From Absidia repens (taxonomy: Eukaryota; Mucoromycota; Mucoromycetes; Mucorales; Cunninghamellaceae), in contig MCGE01000035.1 in NCBI GenBank assembly GCA_002105175.1, forward strand, positions 186,001 to 250,000: a DNA stretch of 64,000 bases, in the 5' to 3' direction. The notes under the pieces are model-generated. The model saw nothing but the letters and a program-made list of their open reading frames with translations, searched no databases and had not been told where the DNA came from. The position numbers and the translations under genes are program-made. This document shows, in pieces, positions 35,972-46,961 of the stretch (positions within the stretch are counted from its first letter, which is position 1; the number at the start of each line of letters is the position of its first letter).

Positions 35972-37390
35972 ATGACTAAAGATGACCCGCTAGAACTTTT
36001 CCAGGGTATGTGAATGTCTCATAGAATAAAGAATAAAAAAAAAAAAGAAAAGAACACATAGAATAAATCGATTTTATTTTGCAGTAGAATTAGGATGCGA
36101 CGACACTCAGCGGCAACAACAGCAACATCAACCGTTTCACGTCGTGCTTGTCGACATTGAAAAGGCTGCAAAAGACGTCATCTATTGTGTTGAAAAGCCA
36201 CTGGAAGGAGACATTGAAGAATTAAGGTTTGTTGCATTATCTTACCGTTGGGGCGAATTACAAGAAAGATTGGTTGACACGAAATGTGGCTATTTAGCAT
36301 CTATCACGTCGTTTGATTTGAATGATTTTTATGACCTTTGCTATATGATGACCATGGAGCCCAATTTGAAATCCGTCAAGTATGTGTGGGTGGATGCCAT
36401 ATGCGTTGATCAAACAAATTATGAACGACGTAAAGCCACTATTCATCAAATGAGCAACATTTACGACAAAGCTACATATATTTTGGCAGTGCCTGATCTT
36501 AACAAGCAACATTTGAGAAACGTATCGCAAACAAATGCTGATATCATGGACAAACTTTTTCGTTATAGTAAATATATTTTTTACCTCATTCAAGGAAACA
36601 CTGAAAAGCTTAGTCAACTAGACAGCGAATTTCTCGACGACCTCGATGTGCCAAACGATCCAACCTTAAGACGTATGCTGACAAAATATACCAAATGCTT
36701 TATGGGTGGTTTTACGAAGAATACAAATTACCCTTACGACAACGATGCCGAGATTTTAGTTGAACAATTATACGACATCAGCCAAGCAGAAACTCTGAGT
36801 AATGATCATCCTTGCGTAGACGTTCCGGGTGGGAAAAACCAATCACAAACTGATCGCTATGCCTCCTTTGAAGATTTATTTTGTTGGGATACCTTGGGTA
36901 TGCCAAAGGGTTCGCTTTTTCGCTCAGAATGGCGGGGCAAGAAAGATGCAGAGGGCATTCCGATATTGCCGTGGAAGAATTATACCATTAGAAGAAACAA
37001 CGCTATTCGACAAGTCATGAAACTTTTGAATGATCTCATCGTGGATTGGTCATCTCGAGTTTGGGTGATCAGTGAATACCATATTGCTAAAAATAAAAAC
37101 AATCTAAAGTTTTGGTTTATTGGACTCTCATCCATATCCCTGAAGGGGTTACCGTTTTTTGAATTTGATTTTCAGGACTCTGTGTTATTCTCTGCTGGTA
37201 GAAGGAACTCGTGTTATGGAAAACCACCGTCAATCTATTTACAATTCCACAAAACGATGATTAGACAACTCGTTACACAAAGCTTTCATGAAATGATGCT
37301 GAATTCTAAGGCGAGTAAAATGGGTGAGTTCTCCCCCCACCCCCTTTTTATTTGAAACTTGGCAGTAAAGTTTATAATTTTATATTAATT

Positions 37391-37421
<31 letters not shown>

Positions 37422-38094
37422 AGAGGATCGATTTTATGCCATTTTGCCGCAATCAAAGTATAAGGCCAAAATCAATCAAGTGGCTACCTGGAATATTAAT
37501 ACTATGCTTTCGCTCAAGTTGAAACTGTTCGAGATCATGGATACCAAAGACAAGTTGCACCTTTTATTTTTAGGCGCGCCCGAACACCCATCAATATATG
37601 ACCCATATGTGGATCATGTTTTACCAACGTTTGCAACACAGACAATATCTAAGTGGAGATATAACGTATTTGCCCCTGAGTATCCTCTCAATTTTGACTT
37701 GGACGACAAATCCACCATCACACTTCATCATCATGCTCGTGACTCACGCCTGTATTCTTTTCTTCAGTTGATGCCCAAAAAGTATTCCGTGCTCCGTAAA
37801 TCCTTTATGGGATTTACTTCTCCGAAATATGAGGCCTCTATCAAAAAAAGACTATGCAATGCTCTTCAACTTGACAAGAACAGCTTGACGATTGATATCG
37901 TATGTATCACTTATTTTAACGAAAATATTTTGGAGCCGTGTGCTGAAAGGGATGGCAACTATAGTCTGTGGCTGGTCGGAAGTTTTGTAGAAAACAAATG
38001 GGTCATCTTCAGCATGGGTATGAAAGAACATTACTTTGACAAATGGAGTCATCATCACAATAATTATAATGGTACCGTTTTCAATATATATTAA
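35972..38094 (+). CDS. HET-domain protein, copy D
   Basis: Exons 35,972-36,005, 36,088-37,323 and 37,424-38,094 join to 646 residues. The leader MTKDDPLELFQ is one codon shorter than in the other copies. The Gln tract is partly replaced (QRQQQQHQ). HET motifs LSYRWGE, VWVDAICVDQ and QMSNIYDKATYI are intact. The SRVWVISEYHIAKNKNN block and terminal NGTVFNIY are kept. Intron 2 contains a TA/TG microsatellite at about 37,389-37,420 that leads directly into the acceptor TAG. Ends TAA, followed by ATCAATAAAAACTAGC. Confidence 0.85.
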
Positions 38095-38245
38095 AGCAAG
38101 TGCCATAATAATGATGCCATCAATCAATCAATAAAAACTAGCTTTTCTTCGTTAAAATTATGCGGGACTGGGTTTGAAGATGGTAAATGGGTGCATCATA
38201 GTACGTACAGTACAGTAAACGGAGCAAATTGTTTAATATTAGTGA

Positions 38246-38440
38246 TAATTGTATCGACGATGGTAGTGTGTCAAAACAGGACGTAGTTTATTCTATGCGT
38301 GATGTATGAAAAATAATAAATACACTTATATAAAAAATATCAGAAACTTCTGGTTACAACTAGCTGTTTAGAGTAGGGACGAATTAATGTAGTATAGTGT
38401 TAGTACTTCATATTATTTTCTATTGTATCCAATAAATAAA
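38246..38440 (+). mobile_element. Mutator-like subterminal fragment
   Basis: It matches 13,845-14,030 and 47,128-47,335, sharing GTCAAAACAGGACGTAGTTT, ATGCGTGATGTAT and the 'agctgtttagagtagggacg' block. The terminal repeat itself is absent. Confidence 0.65.
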
Positions 38441-38898
38441 TAAGCCATGGCTCTATTTTTGTTTCTCATTCTTGAATAGCCAGTAAAAGCAAATCGGGGC
38501 ACATGAAGGAGTCAATCAATACATAATAAATACGTAACCATCAAGTGGAGTCAAAATTTATCATGTGTCTCTATATTTTGTCGTTCTTTATCTACAAGAA
38601 TACGTCATCCTCATCATCATTATCAACTTTTCTGCCCCATCCCCCCTTTTTTTTAAACAAGGAAGGTAATGCGTCTTTATGGCATATACAAAAGCGGATT
38701 CTTTACACCAAAAATATTTATTCAATTATTGTTATTATTCAATCAAATATATTAAAAAAAAGGGGTCCTCGGCTGCAGTACTATACAGTACTCTACACTG
38801 GTGTCCACCTCCTTCTAGCGGCGGCCTGTACGTTCAGCTGGTGGGCGGGTATTCCTCATACTTTACGTCCTTCATGACCTTCTGCCCTGCTGCTCCTG

Positions 38899-39489
38899 CT
38901 ATTGCCTATTCTGCCCTGGCGGACCGCCGAGCGGATGCATCGGATGCCTCGGATGCCGCGGATGCTGCTCCTCCTGAGCCACGTTGTCATTCGGTGTTTC
39001 TGGTAGTGGAGGTGATGAAGGTTCTTCCAATGGCAGAGCGGCGGAAGCAGGTTTCAATAAAGGGTCATCGGCAAGAGATCGACAAATATAAGACCCGACA
39101 AGGTTGGATGCAATATTAAAGGGATCATCTATAACTACTTTGGGTGGTAACAAAAACGGCAATGAGAATGCGCGTTCAGAACAGAGGTTGTCTTTATAGG
39201 CGTAACAGGAGGCAATCTTTTCAAATTTCCCTAATTTCACTGGAGCGCCTTTCTTTTCTAAAGAAATACACTTTCCAAACTGGGGACGATCAGGTGGACC
39301 AGTTGCATCTACATTTCCTGAAGAGGCTGATAGATCTGGAGTTGGAGATGGAGATGATGGTGCCATTTGACGGGCATTTAGTTTATTGTGGACACCAATA
39401 AAAGGAGTGCTAGGTGCAAATGATTCAATTGGTTGTGCGCTTGCAAGGCCCGCGATAATGGTTGTCAGTAGGAAAAGTGTAAATTTCAT
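38899..39489 (-). CDS. Small secreted Cys-containing, Pro-rich-tailed protein
   Basis: A single-exon frame of 196 residues. The ATG at 39,489 is chosen because the only upstream in-frame start is a TTG. Residues 1-18 (MKFTLFLLTTIIAGLASA) form a clear signal peptide with an A-S-A-like cleavage site. The mature part has four cysteines (in GKCISLEKK, ASCYAYKDNLCSE and GSYICRSL) and could form two disulfides. The tail is Pro- and Glu-rich and ends with PRHPRHPMHPLGG. I do not recognise the family; secreted-effector-like is the most that can be said. No introns are apparent. Confidence 0.55.
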   Translation of the reverse strand: MKFTLFLLTTIIAGLASAQPIESFAPSTPFIGVHNKLNARQMAPSSPSPTPDLSASSGNVDATGPPDRPQFGKCISLEKKGAPVKLGKFEKIASCYAYKDNLCSERAFSLPFLLPPKVVIDDPFNIASNLVGSYICRSLADDPLLKPASAALPLEEPSSPPLPETPNDNVAQEEQHPRHPRHPMHPLGGPPGQNRQ

Positions 39490-39554
39490 CTCGATTTCCT
39501 TCAAGTAATTAATAATAACAAAAGAGATGATAGGGTTTTTTTCAAGTATTTATT

Positions 39555-39601
<47 letters not shown>

Positions 39602-39984
39602 GTCTCTCCTTACTTGAATGCAATGTGTTTTAAGTTTCTGGCGTACTACCTCCTTTTACAAATATCACATACTATGTTGATGCAGGCTGAAGTTCAGAGT
39701 GATTTTCCTTCCACATAGCGTCTTTTTTTTATTCTTATGCTTTTCCACTTTATAATGGTAAGCGGCATTTGATTGGCTACATGCTAAAATTTAATGGGTG
39801 ACATAAAAGAGTTTATATTGAGAAATAAAAAGAGAGCCTTGAGTTATCATCGCATTATAATACAGGAGGAATAACCCCCCCCCTTTCTTGATATACATAA
39901 AAAGAGTTTCTGAGTTCTAATACAAGGCGTATGTGGCACTCCTTTCTTCCCTTTTCTAACAAGGACATTGCAGCTTTCAAGAAG
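39490..39984. other. Promoter side of the secreted-protein gene; long T run
   Basis: A T run at about 39,549-39,587 passes directly into an A run, a potential perfect hairpin of homopolymers. No gene seen. Confidence 0.5.
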
Positions 39985-40200
39985 TGGATTGCTCCAACTC
40001 AGAGAAATTCTCTCTGGGGTTTTTTCAGAAATTTCGATGAAATTTTTCAGGGATTTCAGAAACCTCAGAGAAAATTTCTCATAAATTTCAAAGGAGACGC
40101 GTACTATCATGTATTGTATCGGCGATAGTTGACATTATACTGCGCGATAGTAGGGTGTCAAAACAGGACGTTGTTTATTCTCTTATTCTATTGGTGATGT
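39985..40200 (+). mobile_element. Diverged Mutator-like terminal repeat
   Basis: GGATTGCTCCAACTCAGAGA is followed by degenerate TTTCAGA iterations, then CATGTATTGTATCGGCGATA and GTCAAAACAGGACGTTG. It is a solo left end with the rest missing. Confidence 0.65.
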
Positions 40201-40308
40201 ATAAAAATAATATATATAAGAGTTCATAAAAATTGGGATGAAAAAAAAAAAAAAAAAAATACGTGGATGAACCTTTTCTAGTTTCTTTTTTTAATTGTAT
40301 CTATACTA

Positions 40309-40465
40309 TGGCGGATTTTTTCGACAACACTTCTGACTAAACGAACGCAGGTATGGAACCGATGAGGACGTTGGCACATAAGAAAAGTAATCTACTAAAT
40401 GCTTTGTCGGTTTTGACAACTGCAAAAGAGTCATACACCATCACAAATTGTGACACGGCCAGGGG
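40309..40465 (+). pseudogene. Conserved small ORF upstream of RNase copy 1, broken
   Basis: The frame starts MADFFDNTSD and stops at once (TAA). The equivalent frame upstream of RNase copy 2 is open for 48 residues. The DNA similarity continues far past the stop, so conservation here is of DNA rather than protein. Confidence 0.5.
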
Positions 40466-40717
40466 ATAAAACGGCGTTATAAAATCAAACAAACACATTC
40501 GGGCGGCGCTCAAACAATCCGCATGAATTTTGTTCACGATTATTTCAATGAGGGCTAAAACAATGAAAAACGCGAGGTGGGGGAGGGGAGATAATTAGGT
40601 GGAAAAAAATAAACCTAGCGTCGGCGAGGTGATACATTCAAACAGTTCGAAGATGACTTCAAACGGGCAACCTCATGGCAACTGTTTTTGTTTTACATAT
40701 TGCCGTGATGATGGTCA

Positions 40718-40725
40718 TATATAAA
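40718..40725 (+). promoter_or_regulatory. TATA box of RNase copy 1
   Basis: TATATAAA followed by CCCAGC lies 90 bp before the ATG. The same TATATAAACCCAGC occurs 86-102 bp upstream of each of the four RNase copies. Confidence 0.65.
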
Positions 40726-40807
40726 CCCAGCTTTTTTTTTTAAAAAAAAAAAGGAAAAGAGTCTCTCCCCCAGGTTGATTTTTATTGTAGCTCTATAAAA
40801 TATTTAT

Positions 40808-41163
40808 ATGATGAAGATTTCTCTCGGTTCTATTTCTTCATTGGCCATTTTTTCGGCTGTAAAATCTTTGCCTACTTCTTTGATCGCAAGACAAGTTGAG
40901 ACATGTCCGAGTATGAAAAATAAGTGATACTGTTGGCGATGATGTTCTTTATTTTTTCTTCTCGTGCTTATTTCTTTTTAATGTAGTCAATGCATTATCA
41001 TGTACTCCTGATGCTGGTGGTTCATGTTGTTCTCCTGCAAACAGTAGGGTCGTTCTGGTACAAGGATGGTATCAAGGACTTGGTCCTGCAGATTCCTTCA
41101 CAATGAATAGTTTACGGTAGGCAACGTTTGAAAATAAAGAAAAATAGTAAGTCTGATAGTAGC

Positions 41164-41203
<40 letters not shown>

Positions 41204-41830
41204 TAAAAATGAAAAGGGCCAGTCACTGCGATGGAAGGCGTACTCGATGGGGATGTGATCCTTCTCGTAACTATCCTAATTTGGATTCTATTCTGAGTGT
41301 GAACCAAACACTTTATGATGAAATGAGAACATATTGGCCAAGCGTCAATGGACCAGACAGAAATGATGAATTCTGGTCCCATGAATGGGAAAATCAGGGT
41401 AAGAAAGATGCCATCTTTTAAACACCATGTAGTAGAACACGTAAACAAATCTCTTACCTTTTTTTCTATTTTATCATTAGGTACATGTATTACTACGTTG
41501 GAGCCCAAATGCTTTTCTAACTATACACAGTATCAAGATGTGTATACCTACTTTGGTACAGCTCTTCAACTGCACCAACAGCATGATTTGTTCGCCATGT
41601 TAAGCAACTCCAATATTACTCCTGGTGGTTCTTATTCACTTGATGTATTTGAGGAAGCCATTCGATCCTATACTGGTTTCACGCCAAAGATCACCTGCAA
41701 CCAAGGATCTGTATTGAATGAAATTATGATTTACTTCAATGTTCGAAATGGTGACCAATATGAGCCTACAGACAGCACAGAACATTCTTTTTGTAGGAGA
41801 CAAAGTATGATCCACTTCCCCGTGAAATAG
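40808..41830 (+). CDS. RNase T2-family protein copy 1, catalytic histidines lost
   Basis: Four exons (40,808-40,910, 40,987-41,116, 41,217-41,398, 41,481-41,830) join in frame to 254 residues. A signal peptide (MMKISLGSISSLAIFSAV) precedes a short propeptide-like stretch and a Cys-rich start (GGSCCSP). RNase T2 enzymes cut single-stranded RNA using one His in CAS I (HGLWP) and a Glu plus His in CAS II (HEWxKHGTC). Here CAS I reads NSLRA, so His75 is Asn. CAS II reads HEWENQGTC, so the Glu remains but the last His is Gln138. By these motifs it should not be a classical nuclease. The fold-defining Cys and aromatic residues and the whole frame remain. Introns split both motifs exactly as in the other copies. 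Confidence 0.8.
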
Positions 41831-42119
41831 AAGCTCCAATGCTCAGTGTAATCTGAAACATAAAGTTTGGATATATCATTTATGTTTATAATGAATATAT
41901 TCCTACTGGGATATTGTTAGTGTCTTTTCACAAAGAAAATTATTACGTATCTCAACATTACCGCAACTGAATAAATGTTTTGTTTAAAATGACTATGAAT
42001 ATGACCGGATATTTACTTTGAGAATTTAATAAACTGAACAATCTGGGAAGGTCTTGATTTCTATTAGTTTGTTTTTTTATTTTATGTTATTTATTTTTTG
42101 CCTTCATTGCGAGCTCAAA

Positions 42120-42340
42120 TAATGTGGTGGCCAACTTGGATTGATGGTTACAATGTAAATTAGAGGCATTTTGAAAAATACAATACAAACATGTATCGGG
42201 AAGCCCTTTCATTTTAACTCCAGATTTTGGGTCCTCATTAGATTAATCTTCATCTTAGTTTAGTGCTATGAAAGCCCTTATTATCTTGGTTTGGTTTATT
42301 TTCATAGCTTATATATATATCTGAATAAAATAGGTCTTTT
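42120..42340 (+). repeat. R1 interspersed repeat, plus orientation
   Basis: It begins AATGTGGTGGCCAACTTGGA and contains CATGTATCGGGAAGCCCTTT and a GAATAAAATAGG end. An equivalent copy follows RNase copy 3 (50,570), so it belongs to the duplicated unit. Confidence 0.75.
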
Positions 42341-42614
42341 TTTGGGGGGGGCGATTACTCCGTATCCGATAAATCAGATATCTTTTTTTTCAGATGGCTC
42401 AGATACTTCAGATTGATTCGAATTTTTTATTCTTTTTTTTTTTTTTTTTTTTTTTTTTCGGGGTGAAATTTAAAAATTCCGGTAAAGGCAGACGTCTATT
42501 TCGAACGTGGGCTACTTTAACTTCAGACAACGAGAAATTAATAAAATTGAGACAACTGGTTGATACATCGACGCGTGTTTCCGAGTAGTTTTTTTTTAAA
42601 TTGTATCTCATATT

Positions 42615-42761
42615 ATGGCGGCTTTTTTCGACAGCACTTCTGACGAAAATGGAAGCAGCTATGCAACCGACGAGGTCGTTGACCATAACAAAAGTGATAT
42701 TACAAAATGCTTTGCCGATTGTGACCACTGCAAAAGAATCATACACCATCACTCATTGTGA
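42615..42761 (+). CDS. Small ORF upstream of RNase copy 2, 48 residues
   Basis: ATG to TGA encodes MAAFFDSTSDENGSS, followed by an acidic stretch and a cysteine/histidine end (CFADCDHCKRIIHHHSL). The C-x3-C-x2-C then HHH spacing is loosely zinc-finger-like, and a domesticated or relic transposon finger is possible but not demonstrated. The three equivalent regions upstream of the other RNase copies have lost the ATG or gained an early stop, so this may be chance or the ancestral state. Confidence 0.35.
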   Translation: MAAFFDSTSDENGSSYATDEVVDHNKSDITKCFADCDHCKRIIHHHSL

Positions 42762-43021
42762 CAGGGCCAGGGGATAAAACGGCGTTATAAGATCAAACAA
42801 AACAAATAAGATCGGCGTTCAAAACATCCGCATGAATTTTATCCATGTTTATTTTAATCAGGGCTAAATGAAAAAACGCGAGGTAGGGGAGGCGAGATAA
42901 TTAGGCGGAAAAAAATAAACCTAGTTCTGACGAGGCGATACATTCAAAAAATTTGACGGTGACTTCAAATGGGCAACTTCATGGCAACTGTTTTTGTTTT
43001 ACATATTGTTGGGATGATGGT

Positions 43022-43029
43022 TATATAAA
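43022..43029 (+). promoter_or_regulatory. TATA box of RNase copy 2
   Basis: TATATAAA followed by CCCAGC lies 86 bp before the ATG. Confidence 0.65.
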
Positions 43030-43107
43030 CCCAGCTTTTTTCTAAAAAAAAAAGTCTCTCCTACAAATTGATTTTTACTTTTTATTATAGCTTTATAAAA
43101 CATTTAT

Positions 43108-44148
43108 ATGATGAAGATTTCTCTCGGTACTATTTCTTCTTTGGCCATTTTGTCTGTTGTAAATGCATTGCCTACTTCTTTGGTCTCAAGACAAGTTGAG
43201 ACATGTCCTAGTATGAAAAATAAGTGATGCTGCTGACGATGATGTTCCTTTTTCTTACCATGCTTGTCTATTTCCAACGTAGTCAATGCCTTATCATGTA
43301 CTGCTGAGGCTGGTGGTTCGTGTTGTTCTCCTGCAAACGGTATCGTCGTTCTGACACAGCAATGGGTTGAAGGATTTGGCCCTGCAGATTCCTTCACAGT
43401 TCATGGTTTATGGTAGGCAATGCTTAAAAATAATGAAGACAGCGTCCTTCGATGTTTTTTTTTTTAAGAAAAAAAAATAATAAGTCTAATAATCCCCCTA
43501 TTTTTTTAAAAAAAAAAAAAATGAAAAGGCCCAATCACTGCGATGGGTCGTATACCCCAAAGGAAGGATGTGATCCTTCTCGTAACTACACTAATTTGGA
43601 TTCTATTCTGCGTAAGAACCAGACACTTTATGATGAAATGAGAACATATTGGCCAAGCTTCAATGGACCAGCCCGAAATGGTGAATTCTGGTCCCATGAA
43701 TGGGAAAGACACGGTAAGTAAAATGCCTTTCTTTTAAACACGATGTAGTAGAACACATAATCGAACCTCTTTTAATTTTTTTTCTATTTTATCATTAGGT
43801 ACATGTGTTACTACGTTGAATCCCAAATGTTTTTCTGACAATACACCGTATCAAGATGTGTATACCTACTTTAGTACAACTCTTCAACTGCAGCAACAAT
43901 ATGATTTGTTCTCCATGTTAAGCGACGCTAATATTACTCCCGGTGGTTCTTATTCACTTGATGAATTTGAGGAAGCCATTCGATCTTATACTGGTTTCAT
44001 GCCAAAGGTCACCTGCAAACGAGGTTCTGTATTGAATGAAATTCGGATTTACTTCAATGTTCGAAATGGTGACCAATATGAGCTTACAAATAGCAGAGAA
44101 CGTTCTAATTGCAGCAGACAACATCTGGTCCACTTCCCCGTGAAATAA
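43108..44148 (+). CDS. Secreted ribonuclease T2, copy 2, catalytically complete
   Basis: Exons 43,108-43,210, 43,283-43,412, 43,529-43,713 and 43,799-44,148 join to 255 residues. The signal peptide is MMKISLGTISSLAILSVVNA. After GGSCCSP comes PADSFTVHGLWPNHCDGSY, a canonical CAS I with His75 (split W codon across intron 2). CAS II reads FWSHEWERHGTC with Glu135 and His139; the usual Lys is a conservative Arg138. The 3' exon has the family's ITPGGSYSL and YFNVRNGD blocks. The layout and length match Rhizopus-type RNase Rh (about 222 mature residues). It cleaves single-stranded RNA via 2',3'-cyclic phosphates, here outside the cell or in the vacuole. Of the four copies it is the only one with all main catalytic residues. 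Confidence 0.9.
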
Positions 44149-44419
44149 ATGCTCCAATGCTCAGTGTTTAATCTGGAACATAAAGTTTGGATATATCATT
44201 TATGTTTATAATGAATATATTCCTACTGGTATATTGTTGATGACTTTGCATAAAGAACATTATCACGTATATCAATTTTACTGCAATTAAATAAATTTTT
44301 TGTTTAAAATGACTATAAATCAAGCCGGCCATTTACTTGAGCATTTGATAAAACTGAACAATCTGGGAAGATCTTGATTTTCTATTATTTTTGTTCTTTT
44401 CTTTTTTTTTTTTTTTTTT

Positions 44420-44880
44420 GACTTCATTGTGAACTCAAATAATGTGGTGACCAACTTGGATTGATGATTACAATGTAAATTAGTGGCATTTTGAAAAATG
44501 CAATACAAACATGTATGGGTAAGCCCTTCTACAAAAAAAAAAAAAAAGAGGCTGGATGATTCAAGCTCCGCATTTTGCTTTCTATTTTTTTGGCCCTCAT
44601 TTTGATTTTCCCTCTCTTTTTCTTTCTTTTTATTTTTTCCTTCTTGATAGTCTGAATGATATAATGGCAAGGCTCATTGGGGTACTGGTGATCTAGGATT
44701 ATTGTTAGAACTTGAATTAGGGGCGTTTTCAAAATCGCAAAACAAACATCATGGGAAAACCCTTTCATTTTGGATGTAGGATTTGGGAACGTCAGTAGAT
44801 TAGCATCATGGAATTGTCTTTCGTTTAGTAATAGTTTGTCATCGTTTGTATCTACGTCTAAATAAATATGTTCTTTTTAT
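44420..44880 (+). repeat. Two R1 copies in tandem, joined by an A-run
   Basis: A first R1 copy is cut at AAGCCCTT and joined through a 15-base A run to GAGGCTGGATGATTCAAGCT and a pyrimidine-rich stretch, then a second, complete R1. The same arrangement, with a longer A run, lies at 52,980-53,450. Confidence 0.75.
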
Positions 44881-45690
44881 TATAATTAGCATCTATGCTG
44901 TACGTCTACATGACGAGCTTCATCCCATGTGTATTACATCTGCATAGAAAAAAAAAGTGTGTCTATATATATATGAAAAAAGGACGGATTGGGTATTATG
45001 GAGACGTCTTCCACCAACTCTATAAGTTTGTGCGTAGAAAAGAAAATAGGAATGTGTTTGTGTGAAGAATTACAGTGTATTTTGTTGTGGTGGGGTAGGT
45101 TGAAGAGCAAAATTGAGAATAATATTAATTATGTAGCTACTGTGTGGCAGGGGGTTTCTGAAGTGTAGGTTTTGATGGAATGGGATGGAAGACTCTGTGA
45201 TTTGGTACTATGGGTGGGCAGCGATTGAGAAAAAAAGGATGGACGCCTTTGGGACCAACCGTCGTGCTAAAAGAAATAGATAAGGGCTTAGATACGGTGA
45301 TGTGAATGAAGGGAAAGGTAGGAAATTTTAAAGTCCTAGATGGTTATCTTAGATAAGGATTTACATCATGCTCTTTATAATATATTAATAAAAGTCCTTC
45401 AACTGACTCTACAGAAAATATGTTTGCTAAAATAATGAAAAAAAAGCAAGGTGGGGAGAAAACTAGGTGGAAAAAAATAAACCTAATTACGGCGAGGCGA
45501 TACATTCAAACAATTGGTCGACGTGAATTCAAAGGGACAACTTTATCCCAACTGTTTTTGTTGTACATATTGTCGTGTTTTCAGTCAGCTTGATTTTGAT
45601 AATTAAGTTTATCCTTAGCAAGTCCAGTATGTTGTACCCATCCAAACGATAAACTAAAGTCAGTCGTGTCTTTTGAGGTGAGAACTTATA
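44881..45690 (+). repeat. Downstream part of the duplicated RNase unit
   Basis: It is collinear with 53,460-54,290. It includes the composite block that matches positions 1-215 inverted. No supported gene. Confidence 0.7.
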
Positions 45691-45706
45691 TCTCCATATA
45701 CTTACG

Positions 45707-45917
45707 CATCTTTTGCTTGCCTTTTTGCTGGCTGTGATAATCCATGTTGGTCATGTTCTTGTTCTTGATCGGGTATTGGGGATAATGACGTTGTGTGGGA
45801 GCCGCTGTCATGTTGGTTGATATTGGTGGAAGTGGGATTCAAATCCACGCATGTTTGTTGTTGGTGACATTGGAGGGTGAGAGCTGTTACCTGCATCAAT
45901 TGACAGTACGATACCAT
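45707..45917 (-). CDS. Possible Gln-rich exon, minus strand
   Basis: The frame reads MQVTALTLQCHQQQTC, then Ser/Thr/Asn-rich sequence, and meets a GTAAGT donor near 45,706. The duplicate at 54,290-54,515 has lost one G (CGGTATTGG against CGGGTATTGG) and so shifts frame. With no recognised domain and a broken twin, this is a weak candidate. Confidence 0.25.
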
Positions 45918-45954
45918 ATATATTTATCTGGATCTATTCCCACGAAATTTTGCA

Positions 45955-46135
45955 CCGCCAACCCAGAACCACTGACAACATTGGTCAAACATGTACCACC
46001 GACGATAATTATTAAATTTGTACCACTGACAACGTTGTTTGATTTTATAACACTAACAACATTTATGAAATGTATACCACTAACAACATTATAAAGTGTG
46101 TACCATTGGTAACATTGAAAAAACCTGTACATATG
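45955..46135 (+). repeat. Degenerate 36-bp tandem repeat
   Basis: About five degenerate units of the type GTACCACTGACAACATT plus spacer. The duplicated unit at 54,555-54,610 retains only the last one, so the array expanded or contracted after duplication. Confidence 0.65.
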
Positions 46136-46690
46136 AGCTGATAGCATACTTCATTTTAATTCTCCAAAACTGACAATCAGACGCTTTCTGCAATAAATAT
46201 ACTCGCAAGGAACAAAGCCTAACAAAGTGACATTGGTCACGTCAGATACTACATATCCGTTAAAGCGCCACCAAATCCATTGTATATACACTATCTGACG
46301 TAATATTGAGCTCATGTCTCATCATATACGGCTTCCCGCCCCCGCCAAAAAAAAAAAAAATTGCGGGGAACGTCAAGGAACAAGTTACTTATTCTGTATG
46401 CAGTACATTACTGTACAAACAAAAGCCCTGACGGGCCCATTGATTACCCTCCCCGCATGCACATGTTTGTGGTAGTTTTTTTTAAAAGTTTTAGTTTTAG
46501 TGGCGCATCTCTATTTTGGTGCCTGAATGGTCTTTTATTATTAGCAATCGACAGAAAGAAAAAAAAAAGCACCAAAAATGGAAACCTTGTGAGTATTTTT
46601 AATGCATTGCGTTCAATAAGGATGGAGACGAACGTTTTCTTTCTTAAAATTTCTATTGTTACTCTTCAAAATTTCCAGTTGATGTTCTGC

Positions 46691-46735
<45 letters not shown>

Positions 46736-46952
46736 GTCTTTTGGCATTCATGATGAAGGATGACGAGGCAGATGTATTCGTTAAAAATGAATGGTCCTTT
46801 CACTCACGTTTCTCTATGATTTTCCCTAATACTTTTCTTTTACTATAATTATATTATAATTGTTACAGCAAATGTGTGTGATACTGAGTGCAATTGATGT
46901 TTTGTACCATAATGAAAAGCTATATTTTTTTTTTCGGAGGAAGTCAAAACAT
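46136..46952. other. Intergenic; 44-base T run
   Basis: A poly-T tract lies at 46,691-46,734. It contains the end of the first duplicated RNase unit (to about 46,345) and no supported gene. Confidence 0.5.
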
Positions 46953-46961
46953 TTTTCTAAT

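Noticed and set aside
39545..39601. T-run/A-run inverted repeat as a terminator
   Set aside because: Homopolymer tracts are everywhere in this genome, and there is no reason to give this one a function.
42721..42761. Zinc BED finger in the small upstream ORF
   Set aside because: The C-x2-C then HHH spacing is only loosely similar and the frame ends at once. Not enough for a domain call.
46361..46753. 130-codon plus-strand frame
   Set aside because: Half of it is a poly-Phe run from a T tract, and it has no conserved partner.
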